Positions 54,392-64,000 of a DNA stretch of 64,000 bases are shown piece after piece. The position numbers were made by a program, and so were the translations under genes. Within the stretch, counting starts at the first letter, position 1. Each line of letters starts with the position of its first letter. Source of the stretch: Porphyra umbilicalis (taxonomy: Eukaryota; Rhodophyta; Bangiophyceae; Bangiales; Bangiaceae); the NCBI GenBank assembly GCA_002049455.2, contig KV919117.1:1-64000 (forward strand), read 5' to 3'. The notes under the pieces were generated by a model. The model saw nothing but the letters and a program-made list of their open reading frames with translations, had not been told where the DNA came from and made no database searches.

Positions 54392-55742
54392 GGGGGGGGG
54401 GGCGCGGCCGGTAACGCGCGCCGCGCGCGGGGGGGGGGTGGGCAACCGCGGGTTGTCGACGCACCGTCGGGGCAGTGGCGGGGGATGGTAACGTCGCAAC
54501 ATCTGTGGCGCGGGCAACATTGGAAGTCAAAGCCGACAATGTTGTCATGCCAAGGGGGTGCCAATCGACCCAAGCTCCGCCGTCCTAGCAGGCCGTCGGG
54601 TGGGACGACGAGCACCGTGCCATCGTTCGGAGGGCGGTATGCCAACCATACGTTGGGGTTGCCGCCATTGCCGCCGCCGAGGTTGGGGTCGGACGGGATG
54701 CGCCGGCAACGCCGTTGAGCACGGCGCATCCTGCCGAGCCCGCCACCACCACGGGTGCTCCGTGTCGACCACCTCCCCACACGCCTCTTGCGCAGTGTCG
54801 ACCCCACCCCGTGCTGCCAGTGGCGTGGCTCGTGCAACCGGCGGTCGCCGCCATCACGCGCCGCGCAGAGCGACCGATTGGCCGCCGGCCGCGGGCGCGA
54901 CTGCCGAGCGATCCAGATCCCGCGCCAGCGCCCCCCGTGAGGCGTGGTCTTCTCTCTGTGAGCAACGCCGGTTCAGGCGAGCCGCCGCCATATAAGACGG
55001 ACAGCCAATCAGCTGCCCGATACGGCGGCGGCCCCGACACATTTGGGGCACGCCCATTGGCCGACGGTCACTAGCTTCGAGCGCGAAAAGTAGGACGTCG
55101 AGCGCGTCGGCACGGCGACCGAAGCACGGGGGCCATCCGGGTTGGGACAGCCCCCCCCACGTTTTTGACCCCGTCCAGGGCGTTCCGTGTCCTTGTCACC
55201 CTGCCACTCGGCGGCGGCTGGGGCATGGCGGCCGCCGACCGGTGCAACTGCGGGGCACCGCGCCGTCGGCGTCGAGGCCCGCCGCGGCGGGCCGCACGTG
55301 CGCAGGCCCTCCACGGGGCAGGGGCCCGAACGTCGCAGTCGGCTAGAAGAGCGGTGCCGCCGGGCCCCGTGGGGCGTTGAGCCCCGACACAACGACGCAC
55401 CTCGACCTCCGCCCCACACAGAGGCCCCCCCATTGCCCCCGGTTTCCACCTCGGCTCCGCCGCCTTGCTGTCTCTGCCCCTTGAACGAACCTGGTGCACG
55501 GCCCGTGACGGACGCGCGCGCCCCCCACCCGCCCCGCATTGTCCCGTGCTTGGTGCACCCCGCCGCCGTTCGACGTCGCGTGTTTTGTTGGGCACCCCCT
55601 CCCCCCTACTAGTCCCTCCCGTTCTCGCGGTACGAGCGTGCAGGCACGCACCGCTGTCGTCCCCATCCCACCCACACCCCGCTCTCCGCACCCCCCTGCC
55701 CTCCCGCCGTCGTCGTCAAGCCGTTCCCACCCCGCCGCCGCC
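54392..55742. other. No gene recognised; promoter side of the bZIP gene
   Basis: Several overlapping frames on both strands, none with a motif. The last 150 bases are the CT-rich bZIP leader. Confidence 0.4.
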
Positions 55743-55938
55743 ATGTCGTCCCCGTGGCCAGACCCGTTTGGCCCCGTCGGCTCGGCGCCCCTGGTCGACC
55801 CCGCCGCCGACAATGGCGACGACGGTACTGCTGTGGAAGGCCTGCTTCATTTTACACAACCGCCGTCGCTCGTCGACACGTTCCTGCAAGGCGCGCCCGT
55901 TGACGATGACGACGCGCACCTGCCGGGAGTTGCGGCGA

Positions 55939-55969
<31 letters not shown>

Positions 55970-56798
55970 CGAGCTGGTGCCCGCCTGGGCGGCGGTCGGT
56001 CCGACCGACTGGTCGGCCAGCGCTATCGCCGCCGCCGCCGCCGCCGCTGTCGCCGCCACCGCCGCCGCCCCGCCCGCCTCGCCCGCCCCGCCCGCCGTGG
56101 CGGTCGCTCCCCCCTTTGCGGCGGCTGCCACCCGTACAGTGCGGCGGAAAGCGCCGCGCGCCGCCGCGTTGGCCTCCACCTTCGCTATGCCGCCTGCCGC
56201 GGCGGTGTCGGCCCGCAAGATGATGCTAGGGGTGGCTGAGGGCGCCGTCAAGAAGCGTCGTGGCCGCCCCGACGGCTCCCTTCAACACGCCGAGGCCGTG
56301 GCCGAAGCCGCCCGCCTCGCCTTCAAGGCCAAGACTGTCGCGGAAGCCGCTTCCGTGGCAGTGGGCGTTGGCGCCGACTCTGCCACCGCCGGCGGCGCGG
56401 CGGCGGCGGCGGCCAAGGCGGGCGGCACGTCGAGCGGCGCGAGTAGCCGCGGGGGGGAGGACCTCGGCGAGGTGTCCAACGCGGCCAAGTACACGCGACG
56501 CCTGCAGATGAACCGCAACTCGGCGGCGGCGAGCCGCATCCACCGGCGGGCGTACATGGCCGCCCTGGAGGCATCGCTGCGGGAGGCCGACGCGACGATT
56601 GCCGCGCTGCAGGCCACCGTTGAGGAGGTGCGGGTGGAGAACGCCGCGCTCAAGGCGCAAGTGTCAGTGTCTTTGGCGGTCAGTGGCGTCTCCCTGCGGC
56701 GGGCTGCGGCAAAGGAGGCGGAGGAGGGGGAGGCTGTCGGGGAGCTCGACGGCGGGGAGCTGGATGACCTGAAGATGCGCACCCCATTCTCCACATGA
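55743..56798 (+). CDS. bZIP transcription factor with AT-hook-like motif
   Basis: A 351-residue protein from the ATG at 55743 (GCCGCCATGT). The N-terminal half is acidic then Pro/Ala-rich (a run of ten Pro). A basic KKRRGRPDGS stretch at about residue 165-175 resembles an AT hook. The bZIP region lies at about 245-310: basic part KYTRRLQMNRNSAAASRIHR, with the conserved N and R of NxxAAxxSR, then a zipper with heptad-spaced Leu/Ile/Val (LEASLREADATIAALQATVE, VRVENAALKAQV). The C-terminus is short and acidic. This marks a DNA-binding dimeric regulator; targets are unknown. It stands alone with long flanks on both sides. Confidence 0.92.
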
Positions 56799-59627
56799 CT
56801 GGTTGTCCACGTGACTGGCTGGGCGGGCGGGGCGCACCAGGGATCTTTTTGTTGTGCCTCTTGTAGATATCGCGTGAGTGTAGGTCGTGGGCTACACTTT
56901 TTGTCCTTTTGTCGGCAGGGCCGTGCACTTTTGTCGTCCTTGACTTTACCATTGCTTGTTGTTCTTGAGTGGAGTCAGCACTTGGCAAGCGCACATTGGG
57001 CTGCGGGGTGTCCCATTGTCGGCCTGATGACGAAGGAGTCCGACCTCGTTTTCTGAACTGGCGAGTGCCAGCCCCGCCGGGCTTGCAGAGCCGGAGTCCT
57101 GCCGTTACGTTCCACCATTCATGTGCAACGGCGTCGACGGGCAACGTGTCATCGAGCTGTGCCGTCATATCTCGCATGCATTCTCTTTGCACGTCTGCGA
57201 TTTGCCTGCACCATGAAGCACGGCGGAATGGGGGGAGGACCAGAGTCTGAGGGGGTGTGTGGGAACCTCTCTCAGTTACGTACCCAGCCCTTTTCTCAAT
57301 GCTGGAACGTGATAGTCGGGTTCTTGAGAGACCGACTGTAGTGCACGTGCTCATATCGTGTCAGGCGACCGGACCTGATTCTTTCAGCGAGGTGAACGGC
57401 AATGTACGAGACGCAAGTACCCACGTGCCTCATACCGAGTCAGTCGCAGAGCAAGCAGGGCAAGTGAGAGCCTCTTCCATGGTACTCACGCCACGGTGCC
57501 ATGCTGTCTTCGTTGCATTCTCGCGAAAGCAAAGGGGCAGGCTACGCGAAATTTGATGCCACATCTGCACCACAGAGACGCACTGAGCTCAGCTCATGTC
57601 TTCGTCTGACATACTCATGCCTTCTTGTGTACTTTTGCGCAGGTGAGTTGCTCACGTAGAAGGAGCGGCACGAGAAACGCGGTACTGTAGACGACTAATT
57701 GCCTGCATCTTCCAGCCGAGGAACTCGTCTGTACCAGTCTCCTTGCCAACAACTGAGTTTGTTGCGCACCACCCGTGCGACTGTTTACCACGTGCGTCCG
57801 TCGTAGCAATCACGTGGGACCCTACGTCGATGTGACAGCAGCAGAATTGCGCTGCGTGTGCTGCGCGGGCGCGGACGCCGCTGGTGACGCTGTCAACAGG
57901 AACCCCCGCTCGACCGTCGCCCCCTTTCCGCCACGCGTCGTGGCGCTGTACAATACAAGCCACCCGTCCGCCACCCCCCCTCGCGATGGGCGTTGCGCGC
58001 GTCACGGCCTTTGACACGCCGCAACGACCGTGGCGGTCGGCGCACCGCCCGACAATCCCCGGTGCAGTCGCCAGCGTGACCGCCGCCGACGCCTCCCCGA
58101 CCGTGGTGGCGGGCGGCGCACGCCCGCCAACGCACCGTCCGGCGGCTGCGGGGAGGTGGGGTGGCGGAGCGTACGGTGGGGACTTTCGCGGGCCCCAACC
58201 GTCGCCGCCTGCGAGTGCCTGCGGCAGCGGCAAGGGATCGCTGACACACGTCACGGCTGTGAGTCGGCCGGCCGGCGCGGCGGGGGGGTAGCACCCGCCC
58301 GGCACGACTGGGTGCGCACGGACCGCGATCCCGTCAGCGGGAAGGCCGGTGAACGAACTGACGCAACAGCGCGGACCGTACGGCGGGCGGAGCGACCGAC
58401 GAGAAGGCGCCGCGGCAGCGGGCAGACGATGATGCAACCAGTGCAGGAGCGGCTCGTTGGGTGCCCCTGGCGGGCGGCGCACCCGGTGGAAGCCCCATCC
58501 ATCGGCGGTCGCGGTTGCATCCGGCTCTTTGCTCTTGGCGTCGGCTCCACCACACTCGTGGGTGGCTGACCGTCGAGGTGTTCAATGACAATCCCTCCAG
58601 CCAGATCGCACCTGCCATGATCGACCGATCATGGCCGAAGCGCGGCCTCGATCGACGCACAGTCTCGCTACACACGCAGATTTGGCTGGAGTGATTGATC
58701 TTGGGTGCCCGGGACTTTTCCGCGTCGTTGCGTGCCTCCCGACAGGTGTCGCCCCCCACCTCTCGACTGCCGCCCTGACAGCTGTAGCGGCGGCCGCCAT
58801 CCAGCGTCCAGCCGCCGCGCACACGAGTGAGGGATCTGCGTCGGCGCCCGCCCTCGTGCCGCTGCCAAAGCCGTCGCGCGGCGACTGGCAGCGGCAGCGG
58901 CACACTGCCACCGCCACCGCGGCCCCCAGTGTGGGTGGCGTGGCGCTCCCCCCCGCACTGGACCCCGACGCGCGGGTGGACGTGACCCGCCGGGCGGGTG
59001 CGGTGCCCTTTGACGTCGCGTGCCCCCCACCCCGCTTTACTGTACTCGGCCCGTCCCCCCCCACGCCACCAGATGGCTGCAACCAGAGGCGAGCAGACGG
59101 GGCGTTGCGGCCGGGCGTGCTCAGGCGGTACGCTCTACCCCCCGCTGCGCACACGAGCCCCGCCCCGCCGCGGGCCCGGATGCACTGGCGCGGGGGCGCG
59201 TCGGCGGCGCCAGAAGCGGCCGCTGCGCCGCCACCGCGGCGCGGCAGCGGCCGTTGCGGCCGCCGCGGCGCGCACGGCGAGTGCCGTGGCCACGCCGCAG
59301 CGGTCGACTCACCCCAGCGCCCGACGGGCACTGCCGCGTGCGTCTGCAACTGCCGCGGTCGCCCCCGCTGCGGGGTGGATCGTGGATCGCCTCGACGTCT
59401 GAGCGTCCAGATGCTGCCCCGCAATCCACCGCGCGTGCCCCATCCCGCCCGCCCGTCCCCATTGACGAGGCGCACGCCCACCCCCTATTTGTCAGCAATC
59501 TTCTCCCCACCTCCCCTCCGCCCCCCGTCCCCAACCATCCCCTCACTCTATTCCCCACGCCACCTTCTGTCCCCCCTTCCCACACTCGTCCGCGCACCAT
59601 CCCCCGCTGTCGCCGGTCCCCATCACC
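56799..59627. other. Long region without a supported gene
   Basis: Frames of 250-370 codons exist on both strands from 57650 to 59620 but overlap each other and show no motif. CCATGATCG / CGATCATGG at about 58615-58634 is a small palindrome. It lies inside a larger weak inverted repeat (CTCCAGCCAGATC near 58590 and GATTTGGCTGGAG near 58680). The last 150 bases are the CT-rich leader of the next gene. Confidence 0.35.
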
Positions 59628-61112
59628 ATGGCGTCGCCCTCGAGGCGGCCCGGTCGTCGGCTGGCCACCGTCGCCGCCGCCGCCTCCGCCGCTGTCGCAC
59701 TGGTCGCCGCCATCGCCGCCGCCGCTGCCGCCATGCCGGACCTTGATGCCGCCGCCCGCGTGGCGGTGAGGAAGCAGCCGGCACCGATTCCGGGGGCCGC
59801 CGCACGGCGGACATACGGCGCGCCGGCGGCCAAATCTGCTGCCAAGACCGTGACCAAGCCGGCTGCCAAGCCCGCAGCCAAGCCGGCCTCCAAGCCCGCG
59901 CGCAAGCCGGTTGCCAAGCCCGCAGCTAAGCCGGCTACCAAGCCCGCAGCCAAGCCGGCTGCCAAGCCTGCGCGCAAGCCGGTTGCCAAGCCCGCAGCCA
60001 AGCCGGCTACCAAGCCCGCAGCCAAGCCGGCTACCAAGCCTGCGCGCAAGCCGGTTGTCAAGACCGCACCCAAGAAACCAGCGGCCAAGCCCGCGCCCAA
60101 GAAACCCGCGGCCAGGCCCCGCCCGTCCCCTCTGCCGTCCCGCTCGCACGAGGCCAAGGAGATGGCGCGGGCACAGGCCGAAATCGGCCGTGCCGACGCC
60201 GAGATCCGGCGCGCCCTGGACGAGATTGGCCGCGCAAAGAACGAGATTGGCCGCGCCATGGCCGAAACGACCCGCGCGGTCGCTGAGAAGGAGCGCGCGC
60301 GCATGGAGGCGATGCGCGCCAAGGCAGAGCGCACCCGCGCGCTGGCGGTGGTGACGGAGGAGCTTGCCGACACGGCGGTCAAGACCGCTTCGGTCGAGAC
60401 CAAGACCCCGACCCGCAGTTTGACAAAGTACCTGCTGCCCGACGGGTCGCCCGACTATGCGGCGATCGACGCGGAGGCCAACGCGGTGCTCATGCTCATC
60501 CGGGAGAATGCGGAGGTGGTGTCCGAGACGGCAAACGCTGAGCAGCAGCGGGCGGCGGCGGAAATCGGGCGGGCGGAAGCGGAAATGCGGCGCGCCGCCG
60601 CCGCCATCCTCCGTGCGCTCGCCGAAGCGGGCCGGGGCGTTGCCGAATCGCAGCGCGGCGTCGCTGAGGGCGTCCGCGGCATGGCCGAAGGCACCCGCGC
60701 GGTTGCCGAAGATATCCGCGCAACGGCCGAAGTCATTCGCAAGCTAACGTACAAGCTCCTCGAGCCGCCGCCGGCGGACCCCAGGCGGGACGCCAAGGTG
60801 GCCGCCAAGGCCGTTGCGGCGGCCAGGGCCACAATGGTCGCCCGCTCGGCCGACGCGGCACGGGCGGCGCGGGCGGCCGACGAGGCCGAGGCTGTCGCGG
60901 CGACCGCCGCCGCGGCCGTCGCCAAGGCCAAGACGCCCGCTGCCAAGGCGGTGGCCGCGCGCAAGGCCGAGGCTGCCGCTGCGAATGCGGCACTGCTGCG
61001 CGACCGGGCAGGGGTGAAGCAGCTCATTGCCGAGGTGGCCGCGGACGTCTTCGTGCAAGTTTCGACCTACAGCAAGTACACTGACAAGCGGGCCGAGACA
61101 GCCAAGCCGTAG
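59628..61112 (+). CDS. Signal-bearing Lys/Pro/Ala repeat and coiled-coil protein
   Basis: The function is unknown. The 494-residue product starts with a basic N-terminus and a long Ala/Val hydrophobic run (LATVAAAASAAVALVAAIAA), which reads as a signal peptide or membrane anchor. Residues about 70-165 are KPAAKPA-type repeats like histone H1 tails, arranged in a 24-residue higher-order unit that begins KPARKPVAKPAAKPATKPAA. Then come two coiled-coil stretches built of heptads: EIGRADAEIRRALDEIGRAK (about 183-245) and RGVAESQRGVAEGVRGMAEG (about 320-375). A linker containing KYLLPDGSPDYAAIDAEANA separates them. The C-terminal part is Ala-rich helix ending KYTDKRAETAKP. If the first segment is not cleaved or inserted, a nuclear H1-like role is the alternative. 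The start has a CACCATGG context; no introns. Confidence 0.75.
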   Translation: MASPSRRPGRRLATVAAAASAAVALVAAIAAAAAAMPDLDAAARVAVRKQPAPIPGAAARRTYGAPAAKSAAKTVTKPAAKPAAKPASKPARKPVAKPAAKPATKPAAKPAAKPARKPVAKPAAKPATKPAAKPATKPARKPVVKTAPKKPAAKPAPKKPAARPRPSPLPSRSHEAKEMARAQAEIGRADAEIRRALDEIGRAKNEIGRAMAETTRAVAEKERARMEAMRAKAERTRALAVVTEELADTAVKTASVETKTPTRSLTKYLLPDGSPDYAAIDAEANAVLMLIRENAEVVSETANAEQQRAAAEIGRAEAEMRRAAAAILRALAEAGRGVAESQRGVAEGVRGMAEGTRAVAEDIRATAEVIRKLTYKLLEPPPADPRRDAKVAAKAVAAARATMVARSADAARAARAADEAEAVAATAAAAVAKAKTPAAKAVAARKAEAAAANAALLRDRAGVKQLIAEVAADVFVQVSTYSKYTDKRAETAKP

Positions 61113-62080
61113 CGTGGCCGCCGGAAATGATGACCCTTGGAGTGAATGTGGGTGAGCCGCGGGCTGGCAAAATGAGTTGCAGCGGGTGCGTGATGCTTGC
61201 GCCTGGTCCTGGAGGTCAGTGGCACTTCACTACCTTGCACTCTCTCCGCCCGGTCGCATGTCGGCGGCTGTCCCGAGTAGGGTTGTGTCACGGAGGGACT
61301 GGCCGTGAGCCGACCACAGGCTCGGTGCGGCTCGTTCTTTGTTACGCAACCGATTCACTGCAAGTGACTTTTTGCTACTGCTCAATGCCTTCCCCTCTCC
61401 TTCCTCGGGCTCGTTGTCAGGTTGTTCGTGCCAAGCGACCAGGCTGTAGAGGTGCATGGCACTGCTTTCAGCACTGGTATGTTCCCACTCTGCCCGAATG
61501 CCCTCCTTCGTCGTGAGTGTACCTGCTGCCGGGCCTCGGCAGTATCTCTTGAACCACCCCCACCTCGCGGACCGTTCCGCACTGGACACACACTGCACCT
61601 CAACAGTTTGGCAGCAAAGAGGGGCTGCAACGAGCAAGTCCCCACGAACAGAGAGTTGGCAGGCGCTGTCGGCTCACAACGGCTGCAATCCCAGCGGCTT
61701 CCGGGGCGACTTTCGAGCACCAGTGGTGTAGAGGCGGCACGAGGGGAGGTGGTCACCCTCTTGGCAACCGCCCAAAACCGTCGGCAGTGTGCCGCGGCCA
61801 AGTCAAACACAACGCTGCTTAAGTGGTGATGGCCAACATATGCCAGCCGACAGCCCGGCTGGGTGCGAGCCAAAGCATCACGCAGAACAGAATCGACAGG
61901 GCTGTGCCCAGCACCACATCACACAACAAGAACAACGGCCTGCGTTCGCAGCCCTCAACAAACGTGCGCCAATATACACACGACACAAAAAAAAGGAAGT
62001 GGGAGGAGAAGCAACAGCTTGTCACGTGCACCCACAGACGCGCAGAGGCAGACGTGTCCGACCTGCCGGCCGTGTCAACC
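61113..62080. other. Convergent intergenic region
   Basis: 3' flanks of the coiled-coil gene (+) and asparagine synthetase (-). Short frames only; no gene is seen. Confidence 0.5.
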
Positions 62081-64000
62081 TCACAGCGGCGCCTGCAGCT
62101 CGTGGTTGACGCTGTGGGGGTCGACCAGCCCCGCCCGCGTGTACGCCTTGGACGCCCACGCTGCCCCCCCCGAGCGGCAGCCGCCCTCCCAGACGTGCAC
62201 AAAGTGGTCCATGCGCGGGTACATCTCGTCGAATATCCCCCGGTAGTACGCCTCTTCCTTGGTGGCGGGCGGGTTGGTCTTGGCCTGCGCCGCCTCAAAC
62301 TCCTCGTCGCTGACCAGTGACTCACAGTGGCTCTGAATGGCCTCCACCCAGTTGCTGCCGACGCCCTCGCATTGCATGGCCTTTGTCCGGTACAGCAGCG
62401 CACTCGGCAGGGCATACTCGGCAGATGAGAAGAGGTCCCGCAGCATCTGCTTCTCGATACGCCCGTCCTTGATGACCTTGCGGTCTGGGTCTATCCGCAT
62501 GGCCTGCCGGGGTAAACAGCCAGAATGGAACGTACCAAGTGACGACGCAGACAACAGCACAGAGAGTCACCAGATGATATAGAAAACCGTGGAAAGTTGA
62601 GCGAGGCAAACAGCGTCAGCACATGTGACTGTTCGGTTCACCACACCGCACACAACTGGCCCGACCGCAAGCTGACACAAGCGAGGGAGACAGCGGCAGC
62701 GCCAGGAACAACGTACAATGTCGACAAAGGTCGTGTCCAAAAACGGGACACGCGCCTCAAGCCCGTGGCTCATCGTCATCCGGTCGGCGCGGAGCAGGTT
62801 GGCCTGGTGGAGGTGGCTAAAAATGCGACGATTCTCCTTCTGCAATGCCTTGCCGCCATCGTCCGATGGGGCGTCAAAGAAGTATTGATAGCCCGAGAAG
62901 AGCTCGTCGGCGCCCTCGCCGGTGAGCACCATCTTGACGTACTTGGAGGCCAGCTCGGCCAGGAAGTAGTTGGGAATGCACGACCGCAGCAGCTCCGGCT
63001 CGTACGTCTCGGAGCGGTACACGATGGTGGGGATGAGCGCCAGCGCCTCCTCAGCCGTGAAAATGCGCTCGTGGTGCTCCGTGCCGAGCACCTTCGCCAT
63101 GGCCCGGGCGGCCATAATGTCGGGCGAGTTGCCCATGCCGACCGTAAAGGTGTGGAAGAGCTTGCCCTTCGGCACATCCGTCGAGTGGAAGTCCAGGCCT
63201 TGCTCCTCGGCCAGCTTCTTCATCACGCTGTGAGTTTTAATAGCAGGTCGGACATGATTCGGGGACCACACCCAACGCCACAGAGGAGCATCAACGAGGG
63301 ATAACGAGACGCGCGGGTCAGTACCAGGCGCTAGCAAGGAGGCATGGTTCCACAGACCCAAAGCGAGCGGCACAGAGGAGTTGTCATCGAGACAGCATCC
63401 CGGCCCTCGAGAGCAGCTCCCACCCACGGCACCCGTTCGTCTGCCCGCCTACACCCTCCTCCCCCCCTCACGTACCTGCACGTGATGCAGCTGTCCAGTC
63501 CACCGCTCAACAGCGCCCCATAGGGCACGTCGCTCATCATGCGCAGGCGGACGGCCTCAATCAGCCCGCCCCGCACCTCGTCGTCAGTCACTGGCGGCAG
63601 GTCCGCGTCGTCCGCGTCCCACGGCGGCGAGTAGAACTTGACAAATCCCGTCGCCTTGGTGTAGTAGTGGCCTGGCGGGAAGAGCTGCACGCTGTCGCAG
63701 TGGTCATGGATGGCCTTGAGCTCACTCGCAAACATCTGCCGCCCGCTCTTGGTCGTCCCAAAGTACAGCGGCTTGATGCCGACGCTGTCACGGGCGGCCA
63801 CGTACTCACCCGTGGCCTCGTCGACGAGGACCAGGGCAAACATGCCGTGCAGGAGGGGCACCCAGGCCGCCGGGTCAGGCCCGTAGGCGCGGGCCAGATG
63901 CAACACCACCTCGCTGTCGCTGCCCGTGCTTGGCGGGACGCCCAGGGCGGCGACCTTGGGGTCGCCGAGCAGCTCCTTAAAGTTGTAAATCTCCCCATTG
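62081..64000 (-). CDS. ASNS: Asparagine synthetase (glutamine-hydrolysing), partial, three exons seen
   Basis: Makes asparagine from aspartate, glutamine and ATP. The gene runs off the right edge, so the N-terminal catalytic Cys is outside. Exon A (64000-63476) starts inside the glutaminase domain (NGEIYNFKELLGD, GSDSEVVLHL, HGMFALVLVDEATGEYVAAR) and ends in the ATP-binding loop LLSGGLDSCIT. Exon B (63227-62717) carries KLFHTFTVGMGNSPDIMAAR, VLTGEGADELFSGYQYF and LRADRMTMSHGLEARVPFLD. Exon C (62503-62081) has AMRIDPDRKVIKDGRIEKQM and the C-terminus. Introns 63228-63475 and 62504-62716 have GT and AG borders, and the joins keep the frame. The order and motifs match AsnB-type enzymes throughout. 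The last residues, after GGAAWASKAYTRAGL, lack any obvious targeting signal. Confidence 0.95.

Noticed and set aside
52730-54520. 596-codon minus-strand frame opposite the TBC gene
   Set aside because: Arg-rich antisense shadow in extremely GC-rich DNA; the plus strand has both TBC finger motifs.

Overview
The window is nuclear DNA of a GC-rich, intron-poor, photosynthetic eukaryote. The right half holds recognisable eukaryotic genes: a LETM1-family protein, plastid fructose-1,6-bisphosphatase, a plastid 2Fe-2S protein, cytochrome b5, lipoyl synthase, polyubiquitin, coatomer zeta, a TBC Rab-GAP, a bZIP factor and asparagine synthetase. Most have no introns; the two that do have short GT-AG introns of about 210-265 nt. 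Several presumed transit peptides carry a phenylalanine near the N-terminus, as in red-lineage plastids. The best inference is a bangiophyte red alga (Porphyra/Pyropia type). This rests on composition, gene structure and gene content, not on a search.

Positions 1 to about 31,100 are a repeat-rich, gene-poor graveyard. They hold a PIF/Harbinger transposase pseudogene (496-1647) facing a broken SANT/Myb-like partner gene (2991-5490, minus). They also hold a Tc1/mariner (IS630-like) transposase split by a TA-flanked 2.4-kb element (13639-16033), which itself carries a near-perfect 0.6-kb inverted repeat. Further on are an 80-bp minisatellite, a broken Ty1/copia gag-protease fragment (27164-28469), several TA-flanked MITE-like elements and several degraded frames of unknown identity.

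Positions 31,476 to 64,000 are the gene-bearing part. In order: LETM1-like (-), a secreted protein with two 147-residue repeats (-), plastid ferredoxin-like protein (+), a TA-flanked MITE, plastid FBPase (+), a double-hotdog acyl-CoA thioesterase (-), tail-anchored cytochrome b5 (+), mitochondrial-type lipoyl synthase (-), a 13-unit polyubiquitin (+), coatomer zeta (-, two exons), TBC protein (+), bZIP (+), an Ala/Lys/Pro-rich coiled-coil protein with a signal-like N-terminus (+) and the C-terminal part of asparagine synthetase (-, three exons visible, running off the right edge). Genes stand singly, each with its own CT-rich leader before the ATG; nothing looks like an operon.

The most useful cross-cutting observation concerns four of these genes (LETM1, the repeat protein, cytochrome b5, lipoyl synthase). 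Each is split into two frames at a G/C homopolymer of 7-12 bases, and each is repaired by exactly one extra base there. That points to homopolymer under-calling, or less likely to real length variation. The second is the nested insertion at 13.6-16.0 kb, where removing the element plus one TA exactly rejoins the transposase reading frame.
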